In this document: piece after piece, positions 33,029 to 43,802 of the stretch
Numbering within the stretch: position 1 is the stretch's first letter
Layout of the letters: each line of letters begins with the position of its first letter
Program-made: the position numbers and the translations under genes
Notes under the pieces: generated by a model
The model's database searches: none
The model's input: only the letters and a program-made list of their open reading frames with translations
Told to the model about the DNA's origin: nothing
NCBI RefSeq assembly: GCF_014633365.1
Contig: NC_068343.1
Span: forward strand, 27,745,307 to 27,809,306
Direction: 5' to 3'
DNA length: 64,000 bases
From: Diospyros lotus
Taxonomy: Eukaryota; Streptophyta; Magnoliopsida; Ericales; Ebenaceae

Positions 33029-33307
33029 TTAGGCCCCTAGTGGGTGAGAGGGCTCTGGAAGGGGCGGCTGTTGGTGTGTGAAGGATGGGTGACCCTCACG
33101 AGGGGATTGATGGGTGAGGGACGGTTGGCCACCGTGGGTGAGGGGAGGTTGTCCCTCATGGGTGAGGGGCGGATGGCCCCCATGGATGAGGGGTAACGGG
33201 CCATCGCGAGTAGACTGATGCTGATCTTTCGCTCGAGGGAGGGTTTCTCGTCGAGGCGATTGGGCCCCACGGGAGAGGGTCTGGCGATTGCTTCGAGTTT
33301 GAGCCAT
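33029..33307 (-). pseudogene. gag: Tat gag N-terminal part, frameshifted
   Basis: The first ATG downstream of the PBS on the minus strand (33305-33307) opens MAQTRSNRQTL, a start typical of Tat gag. It continues into a Pro/His/Gly repeat tract made of (P)PLTHGGQ-like units and stops at 33029-33031. The main gag frame (31468-32973) is offset, so a small indel near 33030 separates the two. The repeat tract resembles, at DNA level, the GGGTGAGGG / CCCTCACCC words in the LTR and the antisense ORF leader. Confidence 0.7.
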
Positions 33308-33344
33308 GATGAGGGAAGAGTGTTGCAGCTTTTTGTTTGCGTTT

Positions 33345-33362
33345 CCCACAGACGACGCCAAT
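33345..33362 (-). other. primer binding site of the Tat element
   Basis: Directly inside the 5' LTR, the minus strand reads ATTGGCGTCGTCTGTGGG. This is the TTGGCGCC(G/T)TCTGTGGG-type tRNA primer site common in Tat and related gypsy elements. Confidence 0.75.
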
Positions 33363-34350
33363 TGTTGTTACACAATTATAACAATAAATTTATAAAATGG
33401 GAAACCACCAATGGATGACCCTCGTATGGCGTATCTGAGCGATGAGTGAGTCTCCCGGGGTAGTGTGGCAGCGATGGGTGAGTCTCGTAGGGCGTTTTCG
33501 AGCGATGGATGAGTCTCCGAAGGTGTTTCCGAGCGATGGATGACCTATTTGAGAAAGAATCGGTTAAGAGCGCAGGCGAAAGTCCCCGTGCGGACCCTCC
33601 GATGCTTAAGTTAGATCACCATAGAAATTGAGTATTCGAAAGTAAGAGAGTAAATGCGAGAGCCAGAGATTGCATACCGAATGAGAGAAAGTGACCTCCT
33701 ATTTATAGCAACAAGAGGGGCATCCATGTGTCGCGTGTTCCGAGTTTTGTGGCAAGAATCTCGGAGGGGCTTTGACCGAGTCTCGCGGGAATAGCCTTAG
33801 GCCGACTTTCTTGGAGGCGGTGGTCTAAGAATAGGAGGCCCGCGGAGGCGAGTGTGGATCCCTGGGTGACCCTCACTCGAGGGTATCTGTGAGCATGGAA
33901 AAAAGAGCGGGAGGAGCCGTGCACGGGCGGCCGCATGTTGGCAGCCGGGCGCGCGGTCGCGGCCTTACGCGGGCAGCCATGTGCTGCCAGCCGCGCGCGC
34001 AGCCAGCTGTGCGCGAGGCCTTGTGCGCGCGGCCTTGCCTTTCCCCGAGTGGGGTCACTCGGGGGTACTGTTCCCCCGAGTGACGCCCACTCGGGGGAGG
34101 GGGCTCTCCCCCCAGCATAGGGGCGCGACCCCCACTAGGCAGCCGCGTGTTGCCTGGTAGCGCACACGGCTGCCCATGGGGGCCGCGCCTGCCACCCCCG
34201 AGTGACCTCACTCGGGGGTGGTACCCCCTGGGTGGCCTTCTTTGGCCACCCAGGGGGCTGCCACGTGGTGCTCTCTCGGGGTGCCACGTGGCGCTCTCTT
34301 GACCCGATTTCTTCGGCATTCACTCTGCTTTTATTATTTTATACATAACA
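33363..34350 (-). repeat. 5' LTR of the Tat element
   Basis: The partner of 21359-22370, with the same ends and features and only scattered differences, mostly single bases plus a missing GC-rich block of about 38 bp. The TATA box CTATAAATAG is at 33699-33708, and G-box CCACGTGG pairs are near 34260-34290 in U3. Transcription would run leftward into gag-pol. Confidence 0.93.
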
Positions 34351-35261
34351 GTTGGTATGTATCAAATTAAAAAAATCATGGTTAAAATTGAAATCAAACT
34401 GAAATCGAATGGTTTGGTTATAGCTTTTAATTTTTAAAACTAATTGGTAATGGTTTGGTTTTGGTTTTAGTTGTTTAAATTTGATTTGGTTATGATTTTA
34501 GTAAAAATTGAAATCAAACCGAAAATTGCCAACCCTAGATACTACATGCAAGTCATAATATTGCTTTGTGAATAATAATAAATAATTATGAATAAAAAAA
34601 ATTTAGGTAAATCATGTAATGTGACTAAATAAAAATGTACTTGAATTTATCAAATATTAAGTCATAATTAAAGAGAATTACTGATCGAAAACGAAAACAC
34701 AAAAATTTAGGTGGTATTCTCTTTGTGTTTTATTTTTTAGTTTTGAATTTTGAATTCATTTTCAATTTTGTATTTTGACTGTCTGTTTTGAGATTTTTAA
34801 AAATGCGTTCTTTTTATCATTCTGAAAAATTGTGTCAAAATAGAAAATTGGAAAATGTGTTTGTTTTGTAATTTTGTAAAAATTTTTTTGATATTTTATT
34901 TAAGAAATTTGATTCAAAGTAAATTATAAATATTTATTAATAAATTATAAATTTAATTTAGAGAATTTAAAATATAATTTAAGATATAATTGATAATTTA
35001 ATTATATATAATGTATTGAAATTATAAAATACATTCTAAAGTCATTTTTAATTCGACTCAAATATTAACTCCATAATAAATTTATTTTTACCTATAAATT
35101 AAAATCTAACATTAATTTTAAGATTTAAATTATTCACAACATAAATATTAAAAAAATATAAATCATAAAATAGTAAAATATTAATTTATTCAAAATTTTA
35201 TAAATATAATTGAAAAGAAAAATTAATAAAAAAAACCTATATTACATATTCAATGGGTGTG

Positions 35262-35750
35262 TGTTCCTTCCTGACCAAAAAATGGGGACGACCGAAGGCT
35301 GGGCGTGGGCTCTGACGACGGATTCTTCCCGGGAGCAGCTGGCACCTGCAAGCACTCCGACGGTCGAGTGAGTAAGAGAGTAAGATGAGACAGTGTATCA
35401 GTAGATTAGAGGTGAAAACATACATTGGCTCTGAAGAGAACTGATTGATATAGGAGGAAGAGATGTCCTCTTGCATGCATGAGACGTGCACTTGCAGGTG
35501 ATGAGACTGGTTATCCGGCGCCGGTGGAGGTTCACAAGTGGTAGCATGGTGGCGATGGGACCCTTATTAATGTGGATGTGATCCACCATTAATAAGGATG
35601 GGATCTAAGACGGTTGCGCGGATATTCAGTCGGTTTGCAATGATGCCATGGCAGGTTGGTGATGGGCCAAAGTTGGGTCTAGAAAGGAGATCAGATTGGG
35701 CCAGGGGAGGGGCCTGAGGGAAGAGGCCAAGATTGGGCCTGGACGGTCCA
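35262..35750 (-). repeat. 3' LTR of gypsy element 2
   Basis: Plus-strand TGTTCCTTCCTGACC...GGACGGTCCA. It aligns through its length with the LTR at 43803-44378 but lacks a block of about 78 bp (CATGCCCGAAG...) and has a local insertion near 35530-35575. Divergence between the two LTRs is visibly higher than in the 21-34 kb Tat element, so this insertion is older. Confidence 0.85.
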
Positions 35751-35760
35751 CAGCCCCCCA

Positions 35761-36809
35761 GGTCGGATGCTCGAGTAACGAGCATTTGAGCTAGAAAAGA
35801 GGAGCCTGAGCGATTTTTACTATGCTCGCCAGTTTTGGGGAGTCAGATTAGATGGGATTGAGGTGATCTGTTGAGTTGATTTTGTTTTTACTAGAGTGAC
35901 GACTCTGGGTCATTTTGATGTTGGCCCTAGACGAGTAAGCGGGGCAATATTCTCTACCCCTCGATCTGCTGCGCGTGACCTTGAGATTCGAAGGTGCTCG
36001 TTCGGAAAGGAGGCGTTAGTTGGACGTCGCCCGAAGTGTGAAGGGTGGCTAGCCACCGTGAATGTGCGTCGGCGGGGTCTTGTATTGCTGGGACATATTT
36101 GGAGTACGGTCGGGTTCCTACTTATGTATGTTGTCTGAGTTTGGGAAGGGGGAGGTCGTGCTTTCCTCTGGAAGCTTTTTCTAGGGTTTTAACTTATGAC
36201 TTGTGCTTCGATTCTTGAGAGTAAGGGCCTACCCTGGCGGTGGGATTCTCCCTTGAGGCGTACACCACTTGGGACTTTGGGATGTGGGGCGTCGTTCCAA
36301 AAAGGGCGCGCCGTTGTAGGTGTGCATGATGGTTTTTGATTCCTTTGGAAGACTTGAATGCATGACAGACGTGTGATAGGTGGCGTGCCCCTAGCATTAT
36401 GCCAAGCGTCTGATGGCATTTTGCTTTCTTTTGGACGCGATGTGTGAAACAATTTAAAAGGTGCATCCCTTTGTTTTTGTGTTTCTCACTATTTCTTTCC
36501 CAAATGCGAGCTGCTCTTTTAATCTCTCTCACAGATAGAGGCGATTCCTTGCTTTAACGAAAAGATGTTAAAAGTTAGCCCTATCGATCATCAGGGGGAT
36601 GTTAGCGGTGAGGTTGGAGGAGGCACCATTCTTCTAATCGTTGGCCTGACATCCTATATTATCGAGCCCGTTCTTTTGACTACTCATGATGAGAGGCGAC
36701 CACCGGCTGGGAAGTGTTAGAGGGGCACTGGGGGGGCTGAGTCATCCACTGGGGTGCCATCTGTCGGTGTGTCCCCCGCCTCCGGGGACCGTTAGGCAGC
36801 ATACCACCA
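35761..36809. other. unassigned internal region of gypsy element 2
   Basis: This is internal retroelement sequence without a readable protein. By position it should contain the N-terminal part of the antisense ORF, but no Transposase_28-like motif was seen. Confidence 0.4.
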
Positions 36810-37341
36810 AGTGGAGGATCGAGTCTTGGGGGTTTTGGGGGAGTACCGGGCAGTGGAGCTTGGATTTCGCTCGGAGGTCACTACCCTCAAGTAGAGGGAG
36901 AGGGTGGCCAAGGAGATGGCTAACTTGCATCAGCGGCTGGAGGAGTTGGAGGCATCACAGACTCGTTGCCGCGAGGTCATGGGCCATCTTGTCAGCTAGC
37001 GTGAGGATGTCAGGGTCCCGCTTCGTGATTCAAGGGTAGAGGCCATCTTTTTGCGAGCGGCGCTTAGTGCTACCCAATCAATGGCGGAGGCTGGCAGGAC
37101 TCTGGTGTTGGATGCTGCGGATGAGTATCTGGAGGGTTATGAGGAAGCTTTTCTACATGTGCGGATTTTGTTCCCTAGCCTAGACTTGCAACCCTGCAGG
37201 CCGTACGTGAGGGTTAAGGGTGACCGTCTTGTGGATCCAACCGAAGGGGTACGGGCCGAGGCCTCGAGGGAGATTCTTGAGGTAGGTCGAGCTAGAGAAG
37301 GTACTGCCGATGATGTTGAGCCCTTGGTTGAGTTGGCCTAA
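36810..37341 (+). pseudogene. antisense ORF remnant of gypsy element 2 (coiled-coil part)
   Basis: On the plus strand, in the antisense-ORF position between pol and the 3' LTR. It reads as a coiled coil (KEMANLHQRLEELEASQTRC) and continues, after a stop near 36998, as an alanine/glutamate-rich segment ending at 37341. It resembles the C-terminal half of the antisense ORF of the Tat element at 23018-25603. I could not recognise the N-terminal domain in 35760-36800, which seems degenerate. Confidence 0.5.
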
Positions 37342-37544
37342 TTTATTGGTTTCTTTGATTGTAATCGTGTAGGCTTTCAACATTTTCTCCGTTTTGTCCA
37401 GTCTCGTGGTATCGTGGGTTTTTGTTGTCTTTTGACTTATCCTTTTTTTTTTTTTTTCGCAAAGTGCCATCTTTTTGGCATGGAGCATCCTTTTTTTTTT
37501 TTTGCATGGAGCATCCTATTAGGGCTGAGCTGGAAAAAGTCAAC

Positions 37545-38899
37545 TGTTGAGCCCACTTGCTCATATTAATTAAGTTTTGATGATTAACAAAAATATTTTT
37601 ATGATATAAATGTATTTCTTTCTCATATAAAAAATAAATTTATTTTGAATTAAAAGTGGGTACAAAGAGTAAATTTATTTTGAATTAAATGTAGATTATC
37701 TTTAAACATGTTCCATTCTTTTAATCATTTATGTCTCAAAAGTTTATGTTTGAATTTTTATTTATTGATAAATGTTTTTATTACTTATGCAAAAAGTATA
37801 TTTATTTTGAATTAAAAGAGAATTTTTTTTAGATATGTTTTCTCTTTCTTATACAAAAAGTAAATTTATTTTGAATTAAAGAGAATTGGTTTTAGACATG
37901 TTTTTTTTTTTACTCATGCAAAAAGTAAATTTATTTTGAATTAAATGATATTACTTTTAGATATATTTTATTGTTTTAATCATTTTTGTTTCAAAAGCTT
38001 ATATTTGAATTTTCAAATCTTAATTTATCATGCAAAAAGTAAATTTATTTTGAATTAAAGGTAAAACATGTTTTCTTATTGTTTGAGAAAGTCTAAACAT
38101 TTTTTTAATTTCAAATTTCATATTAATCATTTATTTAGTGGCTAAAATGCTTATAAATATCTCCAAACTCATTTTTTGAATATCTATTGCACATATTGCA
38201 CATCCAAAGTTCTCAAAAGCTCTCAAGTTAATTTCCAAGCATTCCAAGTCTTTCAAAGATTCATTGTTCATCCACCGAAGAGCCACAAGGCAAAAGGAGA
38301 AAAGTTCTTCAAGTCTTCTACAACAAATTCGAACTTCTCCATTTGAGATTACAAATTTATTTATTTATTTAAATATTATTACCTTATATAATTTGTTCTT
38401 AATTGTTTATTTGTGTCTAAGTGTGGACAAATTATTTGTAAACATTTAAATTATTATTGAGGATTGTATAAGTTTCCTACATCCGTTAAAATCTAGGTGA
38501 ATCTAGTTTCCAAGGTAAGCTAGAGAGAAAACATTGATGTAGTGGTTGCCTAGAACCCATTGTAATCTATGTGTGTATCTAGTTTACAAGGTGAGCTAAT
38601 GTGGAAACCTTGGTGATTTTGATTTAGTGGAACCCCAAGGGTGGTTAGACCTTGGGAGAGTGGACTAGGTGTATATGAAGACACCGAACCACTATAAATT
38701 ATCTTGTGCCTCATTATATTTATTTTTGTTATATCTTGTGGCTTATATTTATTATTAATCTCAAATATAATTTATTATATTTATCAAATATATATTTTTC
38801 AATAAAATTATTAATTAAGAATATTTATTAAAATTGAAAAAAAAAATTAATCACTCAATTCACCCCCTTTTTGAGTGGCCATACCCTAAGAGACCAACA
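37545..38899 (+). repeat. copia 5' LTR
   Basis: TGTTGAGCCC...AGACCAACA (1355 bp), with 5-bp inverted ends TGTTG/CAACA. CACCCCCTTTTTGAGTGGCC just before the end is the common copia U5 signature. A phrase of the type AAAAGTAAATTTATTTTGAATTAAA is repeated about six times at 37630-38060. Confidence 0.88.
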
Positions 38900-38913
38900 A
38901 TTGGTATTAGGGC
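38900..38913 (+). other. copia primer binding site
   Basis: ATTGGTATTAGGGC directly after the LTR matches the family PBS TTGGTATCAGAGC (initiator tRNA-Met) with a few substitutions. Confidence 0.75.
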
Positions 38914-38967
38914 GGGTCCTAAAATATTTGCGATTATCAATCTCAAATCTTAGGATAAGATCTTATA

Positions 38968-39330
38968 ATGGCCTCTTATTTTAGCAAATCCCTAGGTGAT
39001 GTCTCAATCCCCTCTAGTCCTTCAATGTTCATTAGAAATGATTATGCTTTTTGGAAGATTAAGATATAATCCTATATCATTTCCATAAGCTATCTTTTAT
39101 GGAGACTTATTAGGGATGGATTTGATCTATCCTCTCAATATGAGGAAGAATAGTCAAAGGAAGACCTAAGAAAAATAGAAATGGATCATAGGGCAAGGTA
39201 TTTAATTCTTAGTTCTTTAATGCCTAGTGAGTGTGGAAAATTATCTTCATGCTCCATATCTCATGAATTATGGAAATAATTAGAAAGAATTCATGAATGA
39301 ACCAATAATTCTAAAATGAGTTTTCTTATG
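38968..39330 (+). pseudogene. gag: copia gag, truncated
   Basis: ATG at 38968 opens MASYFSKSLGDVSIPSSP, followed by FIRNDYAFWKIKI (the family's YxxWKxKM motif) and, after stops, ARYLILSSLMPSECGKLSSC and SHELWK...LERIHE. This order is typical of copia gag. At least four in-frame stops are present (near 39067, 39151, 39278 and 39297). Sequence similarity ends at about 39330, where gypsy sequence on the other strand begins. Confidence 0.8.
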
Positions 39331-40253
39331 TCATCCGAGCTACCCTGATCCACGAGGACCTTTTTCACCAAGAAGTTGGCGGTGACGATCGAGATAACCA
39401 TGGGATCGTTGAGGTTTCTATTGATGCCTTCAAAGTCCTCCTCGGTAAAGAAGATTGCAGGGTGGCGGGGGATTTTCCTTGGTCTTTTTTCGGTGTTACC
39501 TATTGTCATTACAGCTCGAAAATGTTGCTTTCTTGTCGAGTTGGACTCTCCTTCGCCTGCGAAGCCTCTAGAGATGGTATCGATAACCTATGTTGCACGA
39601 AAACTGAAACGGGAAACGTTTCGGATATGAAACAGAAATGTGAAAATGGATATTCTTCTAAAAAAATAAGCATAAATAGGGTCCAAAACGAGAATATGAA
39701 ACGTTTCGGAAATGAGAAAATGGCTCTTATGAGGTGTTTCCGTGCAACATAGTCGATAACCCTTGCTACCTGGTTTCCCAGAAGTGGTCTAGCATTTTAT
39801 CTGTCGCCTGCTTGGTGTCGCCTCTGAGGGCTGCGGCTCCTTTGCCTTTCTGGGTTTCCCTGGGGGGATTGCCTCTGGTCAGGTCGATAAACTTATTGAC
39901 GAAGGTAACCTTTCCTAACCAGCAGCTCTATCTGGTCTTTTAGGGCGACGCACTCATTGGTTGTGTGCCCGAATATACGGTGGTAAGCACACCATTTTTT
40001 GGTGTCGGTGTTGCCACGAGGGGGTCGTTGCTCATTAATATACGGGAGAGGGATAACCCTGTTATTGTAAACTTCTCAAAAAATTCAGTCTCGCCTTGTC
40101 GTGAGGGGAGTGTATGCGTTATAGTGTAACGGGGGTGGTTCGAGGGCCTGAGGTGATTCCCTTCGCCCTTTGTTGTGATCCCGACCTTCCTGGTTTCGGT
40201 AGGGGTCTCTCATGTGGCTATGTTGTTGCCAGGGAGAAGGCCATAATTGGGGG
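39331..40253 (-). pseudogene. gag: gypsy element 2: gag end and protease start
   Basis: Minus strand: a zinc knuckle (WCAYHRIFGHTTNECVALKDQ, about 39935-39997), then STISRGFAGEGESNS near 39545-39590, then AIFFTEEDFEGI and VISIVTANFLVKKVLVDQGSSDD, the protease active-site region (family VDNGSSADI). The sequence is cut at the copia junction immediately after the protease motif. A small MITE (39588-39752) interrupts it. Confidence 0.8.
39588..39752. mobile_element. small MITE (165 bp), hAT-like
   Basis: Ends CTATGTTGCACG / CGTGCAACATAG are inverted repeats (one base differs further in). It is flanked by a perfect 8-bp TSD TCGATAAC (39580-39587 and 39753-39760). The inside has inverted GAAACGTTTCGG words. 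The surrounding gypsy gag reads across when it is ignored. Confidence 0.88.
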
Positions 40254-42874
40254 TGTAACGACCCATTAGAGGGTTTAGATTTTATTTAGAAATTTCTGAA
40301 TTTCTTAATTAGTATTGTTTAGAGGATTTTTGCCAATTAATTGTTAATGTGGCAATTTAGAGATTTAATTGAGAAAATAGCATTTAATTATTTATTTATT
40401 TTTGAAATTAAATGCAAGGACTCGAAGGACATTTAAGAAGTTGTTATTTATTTATTTTAGTTAATATGAGTTATTAAGAGATTAGTGATTCCATCCGTGA
40501 GAGGATTGGGATTAGAGTCTCCTGGATATAGTAGGAGAAGGAGAGGGCATTAGGTTTCCTATAGACATATGTATATATGTATAGCCTCATTAGCCTTAGT
40601 CTCTTCACGCCGCTGAAAGAGAGAAAAATCGTGAAGAACAGAGGAGCCAAGAAGTAGTAGCAAATTCAAAGTCTTGCATAGGAGTCTCTTTTGGCGATCG
40701 TTAGGGTTCGATCAGAGAGTCTAAGGCAAGTATTCCATCCCTGTAATCCATTCTTACGGGATTATAGTTTAATGATATCCTCAGTTGATTCAAGATTCTT
40801 AGTGTAATTCAGATTAATACAGTCAGTATGTATGTATATATTTTTCATGCATATACAGTGAGTTCAAGCTTTGCATAGAAGGCTCTCGGGAGATTATTGA
40901 GTCAATTAAGAAGATCATAAGGCAAGTATCCTGTCTGTAATTCCTTTCATTACAGATTTAAGTTAGTTCGTTCTCAGTTTATTCAAGTTCTTCATTGAGT
41001 TTCATATTTATATCAGTTCCAGTGCATGTATATATATATATATGTGCGTTACAGTGAGTTATTTCAGTTCAGTGCATGTTTATATATGTATTTACATGCG
41101 TACAGTGAGTACCAGCCAATTCATGTATATTCCTTGCAATGTTTACATTAGTTATGATCAGTAAATCATCCCTCAAGTTGTTTATAGATCAATTGGGATT
41201 GTTCTCCCAAGATTTCTTTTGGAATGGTGTAGTGAAGCTAAGTTTTGATTCAAGTTTTGATCTCTGTTATCGTAAGCTATATATCTGATAAGAATCCAGT
41301 CATTCGAATAAGCCTTGAGTCATTCGAATGAATTTCAAAGCATCCGAATAAGTTTCAGTGTTATCGTAATGTTTTTCCTTGTAATGTATCAGTCATTCGA
41401 ATGAGTCCTGAGATATCGTATCATTCGTATGAATTTTTGAGGTTTTTTGACTGTCATTCGAATGAGCCCTTGAAGATGTGAGTAAGTTGTTGCTTTGTAT
41501 AGCTTAGCATTCGAATGAGCCTTCTTGTCATTCGAATGATCTTCAAATTGATTCGAATAAGGTTACTGTTGCATTAGAATTAGTTGAGTTTTTCCAGTTC
41601 AAAAGTTGAAAATTTTCAAAATTCATTCGAATGAATTTGAGAGTCATTCGAATGAGTCCCAGATCAGATCCGAATAGCCTTTGAATATCATCAGTCATTC
41701 GAATGAGCCTTCTGTCATTCGAATGAGTCTCTGTCATTCGAATGAGTTTTTTGCCATTCGAATGAGCTTGCTGAAATCCTTTTTTTTCAATCGAATGAGC
41801 TATTGTTCATTCAAATTTCCTCCTTAGACTTTTTCAATCATCCAAATAGTATCAAATGGCATCCAAATAGCTTCCAATAAATTCTTGATTCAAGTATTAA
41901 ATTTAATATAAATATTCAATTATTCAAATATTAAATTTTTATGCCAAGATATGACAAAATCCAATATGCCATGCCTATATTCAGAAATTTCAGAATATTT
42001 GAATCTCAATATTTCTAGTAAAAATCATATACCTTGTTTAGCAGTTCATTATGACATGGTCAACATTATTTTGTGAGATTATGTGCATATATATTGTATG
42101 AGCATTGAGCATAACTTTATATGGAGCACTACATATCGTGTGCCAGCACTTATATGAGCATTGCATTATGCGCGCCAGGCGGCTTGTCCGCGGGGATCCC
42201 ACTAGTATCAGTACAATTATATCTCAGTTATGAGTTGCTCGCCTGATGTCGACCAGGGAGCTAGGGGCATATTGCCCAAAGTATGTGCTTACAGTTTTTA
42301 TGTTTGCAGGACTCAGATCAGTCAGGTATGTGTTACAGTTATGTGGGCCTATGGGCCAAAGTTGCATACCTGCATTTAGTTTACAGCTTATGTGCATTAC
42401 ATCTTATAAATGCCATCCAGTGATTATTATATCTCTCAGTACAAGTTCAGTAAGTATTTTTATCAGTATCGATATTCTTCGATTCAGCTTCAGTTATTCT
42501 TTCCAGTTTATTACTTGCTGAGCTTTGTAGCTCACCTTGTACTCTTCACCATTCCAGGTCCTAGTGGGGGAGTACCAGACGTGGGGCCTAGCAGCAGTGT
42601 CCAGTAGTGTGTGTACGTGGAGCCGCTCAAGACCAAAGATGTCTGGGAGTTATGAGTTGTTAGTTTATTAGTTAGTGCTTGATCAGTTTAGATTTATTTT
42701 ATATTCCAGTTTAGGGATGTCCCTTAGACGCAGTTATGATTTCAGTTTTTGTTGACTCAGAGTCTTATTACAGTTAATTGATAGTATTGGTATCAGAATT
42801 CAGTTATCAGTCAGTTATTGTATTATCCCCAGTAACACCTCTTCTCGGGCAGTTCTAGGAGAGGGGGTGTTACA
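40254..42874 (+). mobile_element. chromovirus solo LTR (2.6 kb) in gypsy element 2
   Basis: TGTAACGACCCATTAG...GGGGGTGTTACA, with identical flanking GGGGG (40249-40253 and 42875-42879). The TGTAACGACC start and GTGTTACA end are typical of Tekay/Del-like LTRs. No internal region is present. It separates the gag C-terminal part (39331-40253) from the gag core (42875 onwards). About twenty copies of CATTCGAATG or variants lie at 41290-41880. Confidence 0.9.
41290..41880 (+). repeat. array of CATTCGAATG palindromes in the solo LTR
   Basis: About 20 copies of the 10-bp palindrome CATTCGAATG, many in the larger phrase GTCATTCGAATGAGYC, spaced irregularly (roughly 15-50 bp). Decayed variants occur at the edges (CATCCGAATA, CATCCAAATA). 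Spacers are not conserved, so it is not a simple tandem array. Confidence 0.92.
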
Positions 42875-43790
42875 GGGGGGCCGGTTGCGGTTGTATTCGT
42901 GGTTTGGTCTCTGCGCGTCAAGCGGCCGAGGCTTCCTTCATGTTGATGTATCCTGCCGACTATGTCCTAAGGTCGTCCAGGGTAGCGGGGGGCTTTCGAG
43001 CCAACGAATCAAAGAAAGGACCCGTTCTCAATCCAGACGTAATGGTGTGTAAGGATACCGCTGGGTTGAGATCTTTGATCTGGAGGGCTTCTTGAAAGAA
43101 CCTGTTCATGAACACCCATAACAGCTCGCGTTCACCCTGTTTTAGGTTGATAAGACTGGTCGAGGTTCGACGATGGGCTCGACTAGTGGAGAAGTGAGTG
43201 AGGAAGTAGGTGGCTAGTTCAGAGAAGTGGTGGATGGAATTCGACTCCAAGGACGAGAACCATAACATAGCCGACTTTCTCAGTGTACTGGGAAAAGTTT
43301 GGCATATGATCGGGTCCGAGCTTCTGCTTATCAACATGGTAGCGCTGAAGGTGGTAAGATGATCCTGGGGGTCAGTGGTGTTATCATAGGGTTCTAGGGT
43401 TTAGGGAGGGCGAAAACCATCGGGTAAGGGAATGGTCATGATGAACTTGGAGAAGGGATGGCTATTAGACTACAAGGACATGGAAGGCGAGGGAGTTGGA
43501 GTGTGAGTAGCTTGATGGTGTTGGTGGCAATTACCTTTGGCATCGCAATCAACCCGTCCGTTGGGCTGGTCACGCTGCTAGTTTTGTATTAATTTGTCCA
43601 TTCGATTGTGGAGCCGCTCGACTGTCTGGAACAGGACCTCTATGACAGCTGAATTCTACGGAGGGTGATCGGGGTTGTTTGGCTCTTAGGCAAGGGCGCT
43701 TCTGGTTTGCACCATGGTACGGTCATGGGAAGATTGGTTCAAAAGGCTTTGGTGAGCTTATGGGGTAGGTAAGTTTTATCGAGCCCTACG
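42875..43790 (-). pseudogene. gag: gypsy element 2: gag core
   Basis: On the minus strand the retrotransposon gag domain is readable at 42960-43337: SAMLWFSSLESNSIHHFSEL, then FSTSRAHRRTSTSLINLKQG and LWVFMNRFFQEALQIKDL. The N-terminal part up to the PBS near 43790 is broken by stops. It corresponds to the particle-forming protein of the element. Confidence 0.8.
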
Positions 43791-43802
43791 GTGGGCACTG
43801 GA

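Larger units (their letters stand above)
21359..34350 (-). mobile_element. Ty3/gypsy Tat-lineage retrotransposon, full length (13 kb)
   Basis: The element is complete, with two LTRs (21359-22370 and 33363-34350) of very high similarity, a perfect TSD GTTGG (21354-21358 and 34351-34355), a PBS beside the 5' LTR (TTGGCGTCGTCTGTGGG on the minus strand) and gag-pol on the minus strand. Tat assignment rests on a second RNase H domain before integrase and on an antisense ORF between pol and the 3' LTR. A foreign solo LTR (28033-29205) is nested in pol. LTR similarity implies a fairly recent insertion, but the copy is defective. Confidence 0.93.
20814..34537. mobile_element. hAT-type element split by a Tat gypsy element
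   Basis: The left end TAGGGATGGCAA (20814) and right end TTGCCAACCCTA (34537) are matching terminal inverted repeats. The flanking 8 bp are TATTCTAC and GATACTAC (6 of 8 identical). Removing the gypsy insertion (21359-34350 plus one GTTGG copy) leaves about 730 bp of AT-rich sequence with no transposase, i.e. a non-autonomous hAT. The inner sequences near both ends share inverted words of the GGTTTGGTTTTGGTT type. Confidence 0.75.
37545..39330 (+). mobile_element. Ty1/copia element, truncated (5' LTR + start of gag)
   Basis: The 5' LTR (37545-38899) is followed by a tRNA-Met-type PBS and the first part of gag. After about 39330 the sequence switches abruptly to minus-strand gypsy protease, with no 3' LTR. 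A deletion therefore removed the rest of the copia together with most of the host gypsy pol. Confidence 0.85.

Noticed and set aside
41290..41880. Possible CRISPR-like array
   Set aside because: Repeats are 10-bp palindromes with irregular spacing, inside a plant LTR. No cas genes, and the genome is eukaryotic.
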